From Granulicella sapmiensis (lineage in GTDB: Bacteria > Acidobacteriota > Terriglobia > Terriglobales > Acidobacteriaceae): 64,000 nucleotides of DNA. This document shows positions 19,476 to 28,632 of the stretch, piece after piece. Under the pieces are notes generated by a model. The model did not search any database. It saw nothing but the letters and a program-made list of their open reading frames with translations, and was not told where the DNA came from. How positions within the stretch are numbered: position 1 is the first letter of the stretch; every line of letters starts with the position of its first letter. The translations under genes were made by a program, and so were the position numbers. The DNA is taken from positions 1-64,000 of the forward strand of contig JAMFSR010000035.1 of NCBI GenBank assembly GCA_026225395.1, given 5' to 3'.

Positions 19476-19507
19476 AGAGTAGAAGTCTATTGAACGAAGA
19501 GGCTGGC

Positions 19508-20677
19508 ATGTTGAGCAGGCTGCGGATTCCCTTTACCTCCCGGAAGAAGATTCCATTTTTAGCGATCATGTCTCTCATTGCGTGCAGCATTTGGCCCATC
19601 GCCGGTCCTATCGACGCGCAAGAAACACATGACGTGTGCGACGTACTTCCCAAAGTCTCTGTGCCCGAAGCCGATCGTCCCACACTCAAAGAAGCCTATT
19701 CAGTAACGATTCCTTTGCGTGAACCCGCACCGAGCGGGGTGCCAGGAATCCCACCTGTAACGACATATTGCAATGCCGTAGGTCTCTACTACAGCAATGC
19801 ACCAGACCACTTTCAGAAAGCGCGATATTGCGTTTTCACGCAACTCGGTCTCATTCGCGGCAATGCCAGCCCCGCCGCCATCAAGCAGGCACAGAGCGCT
19901 GCTTCCGGCGGCGCAACCTTCCCGGAGGATATCGACGGCATGGAAGGTCTGGTGCTTGCCATGCTCTATGGCAACGGCGAAGGTGTCACTCGCAACCTCC
20001 CATTGGCACAGCAGTATTTCTGCCAAAACGCTGGAGGTATCCAGGGAGAAGAACCGGCCAAACTCCTCGCAGCCTTCACACAAACCATCCAAGTAGGCCG
20101 GCACTTCGATGTCTGCGACCACGACGGCGCCCCTTTTGGCCGCTCGGTGAATTACGAGTGTCTTGCCCTTCAACAGGACAAAGAAGACGAAGAGATTCAT
20201 CGCCGGGAGGCTAGCATCCTTGCAACAGCTACGCTGCCGGTCAAAGCCTCATTCCTTGATCTTCGTTCCTCCTGGCAGGCATTTCAGAAGGCCTACGGAG
20301 CGATGGTCGAAAGCGGCTGTGGCGGAGGAACAGGATGCGGCGTCTACAACGAAGGCGATGACGTGAGCTTTACAGCCGGTTGGAACGCTAATCTTCTTAG
20401 TATCCAGCAAGGAAAGGCTCCGGCTTCCGGAGTAGATGCCTCGACCTTCGCCCAGCTCGATCACACGCTCAACGTCAAATATCAGGGAGGCTTGCGAGAC
20501 GCCGACTGCGACCCGGACAACTGCCTCGCGACGAAGATCCGCGACGCCGACCGTGCCTGGCTCAAATATCGCGAAGCCTGGGTCAAATTCGGCGCTTCAC
20601 GCTGGCCCCAAATCCCTGCCGATCAGTGGCGCGCCTGGCAGACCGCCGAGTGGACCGCTCTTCTATCCGGAAACTAG
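19508..20677 (+). CDS. Secreted protein with C-terminal LprI-like (lysozyme-inhibitor) domain
   Basis: 389 residues. ATG at 19508 is preceded by AGAGG and gives a signal peptide (FLAIMSLIACSIWPIAGPIDA). The centre resembles Sel1/TPR-like helices (GLVLAMLYGNGEGVTRNLPL, AQQYFCQNAGG) and includes several cysteines likely to be disulphide-bonded. The C-terminus (ADRAWLKYREAWVKFGA, with paired Cys in ADCDPDNC) matches the LprI/DUF1311 helical domain, found in periplasmic lysozyme inhibitors and in many uncharacterised secreted proteins. A role in envelope protection is possible but unproven. It sits between a terminator and a convergent Ser/Thr kinase. Confidence 0.65.
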   Translation: MLSRLRIPFTSRKKIPFLAIMSLIACSIWPIAGPIDAQETHDVCDVLPKVSVPEADRPTLKEAYSVTIPLREPAPSGVPGIPPVTTYCNAVGLYYSNAPDHFQKARYCVFTQLGLIRGNASPAAIKQAQSAASGGATFPEDIDGMEGLVLAMLYGNGEGVTRNLPLAQQYFCQNAGGIQGEEPAKLLAAFTQTIQVGRHFDVCDHDGAPFGRSVNYECLALQQDKEDEEIHRREASILATATLPVKASFLDLRSSWQAFQKAYGAMVESGCGGGTGCGVYNEGDDVSFTAGWNANLLSIQQGKAPASGVDASTFAQLDHTLNVKYQGGLRDADCDPDNCLATKIRDADRAWLKYREAWVKFGASRWPQIPADQWRAWQTAEWTALLSGN

Positions 20678-20692
20678 GGTGACCTCTTTGCC

Positions 20693-23170
20693 CTAACCCA
20701 TTACCTGGGAAAGCAGCCTCTTCCAGTTCTTCTGGTTCTTCCTGTAGCTCTTCTTCAAATCCTCCAGCGCCCGCTGAAAGTCATTGTTCTCAGCCATTCC
20801 CCGCCACGCCGGATTCTTGCTGAACCACGGATAGTTCTCATTGCCCAGGTAGATCGCCCGCCGCAGCCAGTGCAATGCTTCAGACTCATCACCCTCCACC
20901 GCAAAATACGTCGCCAGCCTGTACGCCATCTCGCTATCAGCCTCAGCCGCAGTCAGCGTCTCTTCCAAAATGAACTCCGATGCCTTCTTCCTGTCGCCTA
21001 GTTGGACGTAGCACATCGCAATGGTCGGAAAGACAATCCGCAACGAAGCATCATCGCGAATCACATTTTCTAGCGTGTCGACAGCCTTCTCCAGCTGCCC
21101 CTGCCGCATCTGCTGATACCCACGCGATATCCGCAACAGCGGCTGCCGCGGCTCCAGCGTCAATCCCTTCTCAATCTCATCTGCTGCCAGCTCCAGCTGG
21201 TTCTGGTACTGATACACCCGGGCCCGATGGTTATAAACCACCGCCGCATTCGAAGGATTCAAGCGCAGTGAAGTATTGAACTGCTCCAGTGCCTCTTCAT
21301 ACATGCCATCGATGCGCAGTGTCTGTCCCGCGACAAGATGCACGTTCCAATCATTGCCTGCCTGCTGCAACAGATGCTCAATGCCATGCCTCGCGCTCTC
21401 TTTTTCACCGCGTGAAAGCAGCATATACACGCGATAAAGATTCGCCTCCACCGATCCCGGATCGAGTTCCAGCGCCTGGTCGAAAGCCCGCCGCGCTTCG
21501 AGCACATGCATCTGCCCGCCCAGCCCCATCCGCGCATACTGCAGATGCGTAATCCCCAGCCCCGACCAACCGGGCGCATACGTCGAATCCCGCTTCACCA
21601 CACCTTCAAACAGCTCTCGCGCATGGTCCAGTTCATCGCGGCTGCCGGTTCGCGACATAAATGAGCTCAGCAATGCCCGCGCCTGCAAATACTCCTCGGA
21701 CACATCGAACCCCAACGAATCCTTCCGCGGCTGCTCGCCCTGCCCGCCCTGCAGATCGCCAAACCCGTGCAGTTCGCCAAAAACCTCGTCGCAAATCTCG
21801 GTCTGCACGGCGATCAGATCAAACGATGCGACACGGATCGCTCCGCCAGTCCGCACACTCTGTCCTGCAACGTCCAGCAGCTGCCAGTTCAGGTCGAACC
21901 CACTCTCCCACCGCAGGAAATTGCCGGCCAGCACAAAGTTCACCAACAGCTTCCGCCCCACGCTTAGCGGATCGAGCTGCTGCGTGGACACATTCATCAG
22001 CGCGCTCGAAGGCCGCACCACCAGTTGCGGCACCTTCGCCAGCCGTGCCGCCAGCGCATCCGCCAGCGCATAGCCATAAAACGGCGTCGCATCGGTCGTG
22101 CCAAGGTTCACAAACGGCAATACCACGATGCTCGTGCCCTTGTTCTCCGTGCTCACCGTGCTGTCGCGAAAACGCTCCGCCAGCATCGACAAAATTCCGG
22201 TCGTCCGCTTCTCTTCCTCGGGCGTTTCCATGTCTAGCCGCTGCTGCGCCGGCATGTTGATCGCACCCTCGCCCGGCATCATATCCGTGTCAAGGTTCAT
22301 CGACTTCACAATCGTCTTCAGCCCTTCACGAACATCCGCAGCCGACGCATACCGCTCCGAAGGCTGCTTGGCCAGACAGCGCAGAATCACGCTCTCCAGC
22401 TCCATCGAAATCTCCGGCACGATCTCCCGCAGCGGCGGCGGCTCCGCAAACTGGATCGCTCGTATGCTCTGCAGCTCCTGTGCGTCCGGACGGTGAAACG
22501 GATGCCGCCCGCTCACCATCTCGTAAAGAATCAGGCCCAGCGCAAAAAGATCGCTCTGCACACTCGACTGCCCGGTCACGAACTGCTCGGGGGCCATATA
22601 GGCAATAGTTCCACCGCGGGCCGTATACGTCTCCCCAGGTGCAGCCGGAATGATCTCCGGCCGCTCCGGATCGAAGTCCACAAACTCGCGGTTCTCCCGC
22701 TTCAGCTGCCGGGCGAGTCCGAAGTCCAGAATCTTAATCAGCCCGCCGTCGGTCAGCATCACGTTCGCCGGCTTCAGGTCCCGATGGAAAATTCCAAGAT
22801 TATGCGCCGCCGCAAGGCCATCCGATATCTGCATCCCACTCGAAAGCACCAGCTGTGCATTTGCGGGCCCTTCGGCGATTACCTTATCCAGACTTTTGCC
22901 GGGAATGTACTGCATCACGATGTAGGCCTCGTCGTCGGCCTCGCCCACCTCGTAAATGGCGCAAACATTAGGGTGGTCGATGGCGCTGGCCAGCCGCGCC
23001 TCGCGCAACTGGGTCGCCCGCACCTGCTCCGGGGTCTGCGAGCCCCGCTTCAACAGCTTCAGAACCACCGGCCGCTGCAGCAACGTGTCGTTGGCCAAAA
23101 ACACAACGCCGCTACCGCCCGCGCCGATCTTACGAATAAATTCATACTGCCTGATAACCCGGCGCTTCAT
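20693..23170 (-). CDS. Ser/Thr protein kinase with TolB/FlgO-like and TPR domains
   Basis: 825 residues. Residues about 8-280 form a Hanks-type kinase: glycine loop IGAGGSGVVF, catalytic loop FHRDLKPANVM, DFGLA and GTIAYMAPEQF. After a linker, SIVVLPFVNLGTTDATPFYG starts a TolB-N/FlgO-like domain, often coupled to such kinases or adenylate cyclases. The remainder (about 500-820) is tetratricopeptide repeats. No transmembrane segment is evident, so it is probably cytoplasmic. Targets cannot be read from the sequence. It is divergent from a stand-alone response regulator 262 bp away, with which it may share signalling context. Confidence 0.93.
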   Translation of the reverse strand: MKRRVIRQYEFIRKIGAGGSGVVFLANDTLLQRPVVLKLLKRGSQTPEQVRATQLREARLASAIDHPNVCAIYEVGEADDEAYIVMQYIPGKSLDKVIAEGPANAQLVLSSGMQISDGLAAAHNLGIFHRDLKPANVMLTDGGLIKILDFGLARQLKRENREFVDFDPERPEIIPAAPGETYTARGGTIAYMAPEQFVTGQSSVQSDLFALGLILYEMVSGRHPFHRPDAQELQSIRAIQFAEPPPLREIVPEISMELESVILRCLAKQPSERYASAADVREGLKTIVKSMNLDTDMMPGEGAINMPAQQRLDMETPEEEKRTTGILSMLAERFRDSTVSTENKGTSIVVLPFVNLGTTDATPFYGYALADALAARLAKVPQLVVRPSSALMNVSTQQLDPLSVGRKLLVNFVLAGNFLRWESGFDLNWQLLDVAGQSVRTGGAIRVASFDLIAVQTEICDEVFGELHGFGDLQGGQGEQPRKDSLGFDVSEEYLQARALLSSFMSRTGSRDELDHARELFEGVVKRDSTYAPGWSGLGITHLQYARMGLGGQMHVLEARRAFDQALELDPGSVEANLYRVYMLLSRGEKESARHGIEHLLQQAGNDWNVHLVAGQTLRIDGMYEEALEQFNTSLRLNPSNAAVVYNHRARVYQYQNQLELAADEIEKGLTLEPRQPLLRISRGYQQMRQGQLEKAVDTLENVIRDDASLRIVFPTIAMCYVQLGDRKKASEFILEETLTAAEADSEMAYRLATYFAVEGDESEALHWLRRAIYLGNENYPWFSKNPAWRGMAENNDFQRALEDLKKSYRKNQKNWKRLLSQVMG

Positions 23171-23432
23171 AGCCCCATTATCGCAGCTTGTCTGACCGGT
23201 CCCGTGTGGAAGACCCTCGCCGCGATGCCTGAAACAGAAGTGTTTCTACGACCCGATCGCAGTGAAACAAAAGCTATTAACCACATAGATAAGGGATTGT
23301 CTCAGCCATTCGCAAGGAACAAGGCAGCCTTTATCGCGAACTTTGCATCGAAAATCGCTACGGTAAAATCAGGCCGAGATACCCGATTGTTCCACTGAAT
23401 CATTACCGAACGTAAAGAACGATAAGGACCGC

Positions 23433-23810
23433 ATGCCTGCAACAATTCTCCTGATTGACGACAACGCTGTCCAAGCCGCAACCCGGCAGACGATCCTCAA
23501 ACGAGCCGGCTACTTCGTCATCGCGGTGCTTAACCCGGAGCGGGCCCTGGAGCAGTTCCGAAACAACGAGTTTCCCGCCCCCATCGACCTCATCATCACC
23601 GACCACATCATGCCCGGCATGAATGGCTCCGAGTTCGTGACCGAAGTCCGTACCTTCTCACCCAAAGTCCCTGTCCTGGTCATCAGCGGCCTTGCCGACG
23701 CGGAAGAAGCCTATACGGGTCTGAACATCAACTTCCGCCTCAAACCCCTCCTCCCGGACAATCTCCTCGCCAGCGTCCACCGCCTCGTCACCGGTGCAGC
23801 AGTCCAATAA
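23433..23810 (+). CDS. Single-domain response regulator
   Basis: 125 residues, receiver domain only, with no DNA-binding output. The acidic pocket (ILLIDDN), phospho-acceptor Asp in LIITDHIMPGMNG, and the switch residues in VPVLVISGL are present; the last conserved Lys is seen in FRLKPLLPDNLL. Such CheY-like proteins relay phosphate from a histidine kinase or alter protein contacts. No partner histidine kinase is adjacent. The final 9 codons and stop are the first copy of a 35-bp tandem repeat that continues past the gene. Confidence 0.9.
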   Translation: MPATILLIDDNAVQAATRQTILKRAGYFVIAVLNPERALEQFRNNEFPAPIDLIITDHIMPGMNGSEFVTEVRTFSPKVPVLVISGLADAEEAYTGLNINFRLKPLLPDNLLASVHRLVTGAAVQ

Positions 23811-23887
23811 CGCTTTGCCTCGTCACCGGTGCAGCAGTCCAATAACGCTTTGCCTCGTCACCGGTGCAGCAGTCCAATAACGCTTTG
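23783..23887 (+). repeat. Perfect 3 x 35-bp tandem repeat over the end of the response regulator gene
   Basis: The 35-bp unit beginning CCTCGTCACCGGTGCAGCAG occurs three times without a mismatch (23783-23817, 23818-23852, 23853-23887). Copy 1 encodes the gene's C-terminus and TAA; copies 2 and 3 repeat that stop region in the intergenic space before ccmF. Confidence 0.95.
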
Positions 23888-23951
23888 TACGGTACTCGTC
23901 TGCTATTGCCTCAAAGTTTGAGAGAATAGCAAGCGAAGGACGTGCTCGCGA

Positions 23952-26072
23952 ATGTCACACCCTATGCCGGTTTTCGGCAGCGCTTCTCTACTCCTGGCCC
24001 TGGCTCTCTGCGCCTACTGCTTTCTGGCGGGAGCGTTCTCTCTATGGGCCATCTCTCATGGCCGCCAACTCGCCATCTCAGCCGAGCACCTCCGCGAAAC
24101 CTCGCGTCGCGCCGGCCTCGCCAGCTTCGTCTGCATGTGCTGCGCCGCCTTTGCCCTCATCTACGCTGCATTCACAAACGACTACTCCGTCGACTACATC
24201 CTGCACCACACGAACCGCGCTCTCAACCCGGCCTACAAGTTCGCCGCGCTGTGGTCCGGTCAGGAAGGCTCGCTCATACTCTGGGCATGGCTGCTCGCCG
24301 CCTACGGCTTCGTGCTGCGCCTGCGTCACAAGGTCGACATTACCCTCAGCGCCTACGCTTCGACCATCCTCTCTGCCATCCAGGTGTTCTTCCTCCTGCT
24401 GCTCGTCTTCGCGGCGCCCCCGTTCGCTATCGTTCCCGGCGGCGCAGCGCCGGCCGACGGCTTCGGTCTCAACCCGCTGCTCCAGTACCCCGAGATGATC
24501 ATCCACCCGCCGATGCTGTACCTCGGCTACGTCGGCTTTTCGGTGCCGTTCGCCTTCGCGCTGGGCGCTTTGATGATGCGCTACCCCGGCGAGAATTGGA
24601 TACACATCACGCGGCGCTGGACGATGATCGCCTGGCTGCTGCTCACCGTCGGCATCTCGCTCGGCATGCACTGGGCCTACGCCGTGCTGGGCTGGGGCGG
24701 CTACTGGGGCTGGGACCCCGTCGAAAACGCCAGCTTCCTCCCATGGCTCACCGGCACGGCTTTCCTGCACTCGGTGATGATGCAGGAAAAGCGCGGCATG
24801 ATGAAGGGCTGGAACGTCTGGCTCATCTTCTCCACCTTCATGCTCACGATCCTGGGCACGCTGCTCACCCGCTCTGGTGTAGTCAGTTCGGTCCACGCTT
24901 TTGCGCAGAGCTCCATCGGCAGTTGGTTCACCACCTTCCTCGTCATCACGCTGGCCGTCTGCCTCTTCACCTTCCTTTACCAGCGCGACCACCTCAAAGC
25001 TGAAAACCAGCTGGAATCGCTCGTCTCCCGCGAATCCAGCTTCCTGTTCAACAACCTCATCCTCCTCACTGCCTGCTTCACAGTCCTCTGGGGCACACTG
25101 TTCCCCGTCCTGAGCGAGTACGTCCAGGGTTCCAAGGTCACGATGGGTCCGCCGTTCTTCAACCGCGTAGCTGTCCCTGTCGGTCTCGCCCTCATCTTCC
25201 TCACCGGTATAGGCCCGCTGCTGCCATGGCGCTCAACATCCCTCCGCGCCATCCGCCGCAACTTCATCCTTCCTTGCATCGCCGTCGTCGCGACCGCCAT
25301 CGCGCTCATCGCCTTCGGCGTGCGCCCCTGGAAAGACGACGACGCCACCGGAATGATCTACGCTCTGGTCTGCTTCTCGCTCTCGGCCGGCGTCATCACC
25401 TCCATCACCTCCGAGTTTCTCCGGGGCGCCGGCGTCGTCCGCAATCAGACCCACAAAAATCTCTTTTCCTCCGCGATACTGCTCGTCCGCCGCAACACCC
25501 GTCGCTACGGCGGTTACCTGATTCACTTCGGCGTGATCGTCCTCTTCGTAGGCCTCGCAGGTTCGGCGTTCAACCAGTCCAAAGAGCTCGAAATGGGCTT
25601 TGGAGACTCCATCCAGCTCAACGGTTACAAGCTCGTCTGCCAGAGCTACTCCCAGGAATCGAACCCCAACTACGACACCGACTACGCCCTGCTCGACGTC
25701 TTCCACAACGGCAAAAAGATCACCCAGATGGCGCCCGAGAAGCGCTTCTACATCGCCAGCCAGCAGCCCTCAACCATCGTCGCCATCCACTCCACCCTCG
25801 CCCGCGACATCTACGTCGTCTTCGAGGGCCGCAACCCCGAAACCGACCGCCCCATCATCAAGGTTTTCCTCAATCCGCTGGTCAACTGGATCTGGATCGG
25901 GGTCGGCATCATCGTCTTCGGCACCTTCATCGCTCTGGTTCCACCCCTCAAGCCCACGCGCCGCACAGACGACCCAGCCAGCACACTCTCATCTCGACCG
26001 AAGCGCAGCGAAGCGGAAAGACCCGCAGTTATAGCGGCGAGAATTCGCACTCCAGAGACACCGCATGCCTAA
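23952..26072 (+). CDS. ccmF: CcmF/NrfE-type cytochrome c haem lyase subunit
   Basis: Polytopic inner-membrane protein of 706 residues that attaches haem to CxxCH apocytochromes. About 14-15 hydrophobic segments are visible. The tryptophan-rich haem-handling motif GWGGYWGWDPVENASFLPWL is intact, and conserved His residues lie in the flanking periplasmic loops (ILHHTN, IIHPPM). It overlaps ccmH by 8 bp, so the two are translated together; other ccm genes are not adjacent. The system would mature the multihaem cytochrome at 455. The C-terminal tail after about residue 675 (SSRPKRSEAERP) is encoded by a dispersed repeat rather than by family sequence. ATG at 23952 has GAAGGA upstream. Confidence 0.93.
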   Translation: MSHPMPVFGSASLLLALALCAYCFLAGAFSLWAISHGRQLAISAEHLRETSRRAGLASFVCMCCAAFALIYAAFTNDYSVDYILHHTNRALNPAYKFAALWSGQEGSLILWAWLLAAYGFVLRLRHKVDITLSAYASTILSAIQVFFLLLLVFAAPPFAIVPGGAAPADGFGLNPLLQYPEMIIHPPMLYLGYVGFSVPFAFALGALMMRYPGENWIHITRRWTMIAWLLLTVGISLGMHWAYAVLGWGGYWGWDPVENASFLPWLTGTAFLHSVMMQEKRGMMKGWNVWLIFSTFMLTILGTLLTRSGVVSSVHAFAQSSIGSWFTTFLVITLAVCLFTFLYQRDHLKAENQLESLVSRESSFLFNNLILLTACFTVLWGTLFPVLSEYVQGSKVTMGPPFFNRVAVPVGLALIFLTGIGPLLPWRSTSLRAIRRNFILPCIAVVATAIALIAFGVRPWKDDDATGMIYALVCFSLSAGVITSITSEFLRGAGVVRNQTHKNLFSSAILLVRRNTRRYGGYLIHFGVIVLFVGLAGSAFNQSKELEMGFGDSIQLNGYKLVCQSYSQESNPNYDTDYALLDVFHNGKKITQMAPEKRFYIASQQPSTIVAIHSTLARDIYVVFEGRNPETDRPIIKVFLNPLVNWIWIGVGIIVFGTFIALVPPLKPTRRTDDPASTLSSRPKRSEAERPAVIAARIRTPETPHA

Positions 26073-26541
26073 GCGCATTCTCTCCATCTTGTTCGTCGTA
26101 ACCCTCGCCTTCACCATGCTCGGCGCCGACGACAACTCCACAACCCGTCTCGACAAGATCGGCCACAAGCTCGTCTGCCAGTGCGGTTGCGGCCAGATCC
26201 TGATGGAGTGCAACCATGTCGGCTGCCCGGTCTCCGGGCCGATGATCAATGATCTCCGTGCCCAACTCGCCGCCGGCACCTCTGAAGGAGCCATCCTCCA
26301 AACCTTCATCGCCAAATATGGCCCCATCGTCCTCGCCGCCCCCATCCGCGGTGGCTTCGACGACGTCGCCTGGATCGTCCCTTACGCCACGCTCATCCTC
26401 GGGACCTTCGGCGTAGCCCTGCTCATCGTCTACTGGCACCGCCGCCACAACCGCCTGCACCCGGCCGCCGCCATCCCGCTGCCCGACACGACCTCAAGCG
26501 AAGTCCGCGACCGCATCCGCCACGACACAGATTACGAGTAG
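26065..26541 (+). CDS. ccmH: CcmH-type cytochrome c biogenesis thiol protein
   Basis: 158 residues. A signal peptide (LSILFVVTLAFTMLGA) is followed by the CcmH/CycL redox region HKLVCQCGCGQILMECNHVG, where two or more closely spaced cysteines would reduce apocytochrome disulphides for haem attachment. One transmembrane helix (YATLILGTFGVALLIVYW) anchors it in the inner membrane. The motif differs from the classical LRCPxC of proteobacteria, as in other non-proteobacterial CcmH proteins. It overlaps ccmF by 8 bp. Confidence 0.88.
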   Translation: MPKRILSILFVVTLAFTMLGADDNSTTRLDKIGHKLVCQCGCGQILMECNHVGCPVSGPMINDLRAQLAAGTSEGAILQTFIAKYGPIVLAAPIRGGFDDVAWIVPYATLILGTFGVALLIVYWHRRHNRLHPAAAIPLPDTTSSEVRDRIRHDTDYE

Positions 26542-26545
26542 CTTT

Positions 26546-26580
26546 CTCTAAGCTCTACACTCTATCCTCTACACTCTCCC
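26546..26580 (+). repeat. Five-unit heptamer array before the 26584 gene
   Basis: Five 7-bp units of consensus CTCTANN (CTCTAAG, CTCTACA, CTCTATC, CTCTACA, CTCTCCC), ending 3 bp before the next start codon and replacing any Shine-Dalgarno. Confidence 0.85.
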
Positions 26581-26583
26581 GTT

Positions 26584-27132
26584 ATGACCCGCCTAGACCT
26601 CCTCAAGATCATCGTCGGTCAGGCCCGCACCAACGGCTTCGAGTTCCGCCGCTGGTACACCACCCGTCTTGGTGTTCCATGGATCAGTGCCGACGCCGCT
26701 TTCACCCTCCTCGACACCCAGAGGCGCTACTACGCGCTTCTCTTCTCCCACGAGTTCGCAAGCACCTTCTGGAAAGCAGGTGCCGACATCACCTTTCAGG
26801 TCCCCGCCCAGACCTTCGAGCGCGTCACTCCCGGCGGCGGCACCGCCACCGTCACGCGCAAACCCTTCACCCGCCGCTCCGGCCGTCGCGACGCCTGGCG
26901 CTACCACCTTCGCGAAATGGCCCTCGCCGAAGAGCCCCTGCGTTACATCCGCAAGTACCTCGCCGTCGAAGAAGATCTCGACCAGGACCCGCCGCTGGAA
27001 GCCACAGTGGAAGCCACCGAAAACGCGCACACACTCACCAAACCCGCCACCAAAAAAGTTCCCACCAGGCGTCAGCCCAAGCCGCTGCCCACCGGCCTGC
27101 CCGACTTCCTCAAGCGCCCCTACAAACCTTAG
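26584..27132 (+). CDS. Conserved hypothetical protein, basic C-terminal tail
   Basis: 182 residues, no signal peptide or membrane segment. I do not recognise the family. The N-terminal two-thirds looks like a compact fold rich in aromatic residues (FEFRRWYTTRLGVPWISADA, ALLFSHEFASTFWKAGADI, WRYHLREMALAEEPLRYI). The last 45 residues are Pro/Lys/Arg-rich and probably disordered (ATKKVPTRRQPKPLPTGLP). No ribosome-binding site precedes the ATG: a five-unit heptamer array ends 3 bp upstream. Follows ccmF-ccmH on the same strand, but a functional link is not evident. Confidence 0.7.
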   Translation: MTRLDLLKIIVGQARTNGFEFRRWYTTRLGVPWISADAAFTLLDTQRRYYALLFSHEFASTFWKAGADITFQVPAQTFERVTPGGGTATVTRKPFTRRSGRRDAWRYHLREMALAEEPLRYIRKYLAVEEDLDQDPPLEATVEATENAHTLTKPATKKVPTRRQPKPLPTGLPDFLKRPYKP

Positions 27133-27189
27133 GCACTCTTCGCGATCCTTCACGCTCTTCCGTAGCGCCCTTCGCGTTTCCGCTTTCCC

Positions 27190-27993
27190 TCAAGGCAGCA
27201 ACGAATCCCCACCGCTCCCGCCCATCTCCTTCAGCGCCGTCTCCGCCGCCTTGCGTCCCTTCGGCAGCGGATCAAGCTCCAGCGTCCGCTTGTACTCCTT
27301 CTGTGCCTCATCGAGCTTGCCCAGCTTGCGCGCCGCATCCGCCACCGTCAGATGTGCTTCCCAGTCGCCGTCCGTAATCGACTCAGCATCCTTGCCGCGC
27401 AGGTACGCCGCGCGCCAGTTGCTGTCATTCATATAGAACTTCGCGACCGTAATGTCCTCGGTCTCCCGCTCATCCGGAGTCTGCCTCGCCACCGGCGGCA
27501 GCTTCCTGCGTCCACGTTTCGGCGCCGGTGCCGCGTCTCCCGGAGGTGCAGGCGTATCCCCACTCCCCGCATCATCTCCACTTGAACTGCTGGAACTCGA
27601 AGAACTGGAGCTCGAACTTCCCGAGCTCCCCGCATCATGGAACCCACTCGCATCGGCTGGCGTCGCCGTTCCCGCTCCGTTCTGCGGAGCTGGCGCAGCA
27701 GGCGTCCCCGTGGCAGGCTGCGGTGCCGGTACTGGCGGACTCGTCCCATCCGCTGGCATATCTGGAACGGCTTCTTCCCCAGGAAACGGAAACTTTTGCG
27801 CCGTCGAAGGCTGCGGTGCCGTAGCCGATGTCGGCGCCGTCGTGGGCGTCTGCATGCACTTGGGATCGACCACCCCACCGGTCGGATACGTCTTGCAGTC
27901 CGGCTGCGAGCTCTGCCCACGCGCCTGTACCACCAGCACTCCCGCCACCACCATCACCCAGGCTGCAACTCTTCGTCCTCGCATACTCTCCAT
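27190..27993 (-). CDS. Exported Pro/Ser-rich protein with C-terminal TPR
   Basis: 267 residues from ATG at 27993 (27984 also possible). A signal peptide (VAAWVMVVAGVLVVQARG) indicates export. The middle is low complexity: Thr/Ala/Pro-rich, then a run of about a dozen serines inside Gly/Ser-rich sequence. The final ~90 residues form helical repeats of TPR type (NWRAAYLRGKDAESITDGDW, LDEAQKEYKRTLELDPLPKG). The longer open frame upstream overlaps the divergent SET gene and lacks a signal, so I reject it. Function unknown; TPRs suggest a protein-binding role in the periplasm. Confidence 0.7.
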   Translation of the reverse strand: MESMRGRRVAAWVMVVAGVLVVQARGQSSQPDCKTYPTGGVVDPKCMQTPTTAPTSATAPQPSTAQKFPFPGEEAVPDMPADGTSPPVPAPQPATGTPAAPAPQNGAGTATPADASGFHDAGSSGSSSSSSSSSSSSSGDDAGSGDTPAPPGDAAPAPKRGRRKLPPVARQTPDERETEDITVAKFYMNDSNWRAAYLRGKDAESITDGDWEAHLTVADAARKLGKLDEAQKEYKRTLELDPLPKGRKAAETALKEMGGSGGDSLLP

Positions 27994-28060
27994 TAGACGC
28001 CATACAAGCCTTCTCGATAAAGCCCTTCCCACAACCGTTCCCCTTGCTATACTCCACCCC

Positions 28061-28576
28061 ATGCCGCTCCGCACCAAACAGCCCTCCAAACGCCGCACGC
28101 CGCCGCGCCTTCTCGTCCAGTCGTCCGCCATCCACGCCGCCGGTTGCATCACGCTCGACCCCGTCCGCAAAGGCCAGCGCATCCTCGAGTACGACGGCCC
28201 GCACCTCGCCAAGGGCCTCGCCGATATCCGCTACGCCGAACGCATCGTCACCTACCTCTTCGGCGTCGGCGATGGCGACGAGGTCATTGACGGCTTCGGC
28301 ACCGGCATGTTCCTCAACCACTCCTGCGCACCCAACTGCGAGTCCGAAAACATCGAAGGTCGCGTCTTCGTCGTAGCCTGTCGCGACATCAAGGCTGGCG
28401 AAGAGCTCCTCTACGAATACAACCTCTACGACTCCGACCTCGCCGATACCTGCGACTGCTACTGTGGCGCCCCGCAATGCCGCGGCACCATGTTCTCCGA
28501 CCTCGAACTAAAACGCCGCGCCCGCGCCTTCGCACGCCAAAAGGCCGCGAAACCTACCACCGCCGCGACGCAATAA
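28061..28576 (+). CDS. SET-domain protein-lysine methyltransferase with post-SET cysteines
   Basis: 171 residues, cytoplasmic. SET domains transfer methyl from S-adenosylmethionine to lysine side chains. Visible signatures: MFLNHSCAPNCE (residues 83-94; the pseudoknot NHSCxPN), EELLYEYN (114-121; catalytic Tyr region) and a post-SET zinc cluster CDCYCGAPQCRG with Cys133, Cys135 and Cys140. The start at 28061 is chosen because the longer frame upstream is Ser/Pro shadow coding over the neighbour. The basic N- and C-termini could bind nucleic acid. Targets in bacteria are poorly known; ribosomal or nucleoid proteins are possible. Divergent from the TPR protein gene. Confidence 0.87.
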   Translation: MPLRTKQPSKRRTPPRLLVQSSAIHAAGCITLDPVRKGQRILEYDGPHLAKGLADIRYAERIVTYLFGVGDGDEVIDGFGTGMFLNHSCAPNCESENIEGRVFVVACRDIKAGEELLYEYNLYDSDLADTCDCYCGAPQCRGTMFSDLELKRRARAFARQKAAKPTTAATQ

Positions 28577-28632
28577 AGCCCAGCCCGAGAAACATCCTCA
28601 AGCTGGGCTTTGCCCTACCGTACTACCGCAAT

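Noticed and set aside
23783..23887. Three 35-bp repeats as a CRISPR array
   Set aside because: The copies are directly adjacent with no spacers, and no cas gene is nearby.
27452..28060. Upstream extension of the SET protein
   Set aside because: It overlaps the Ser-rich TPR gene on the other strand and shows mirror-image low-complexity sequence.
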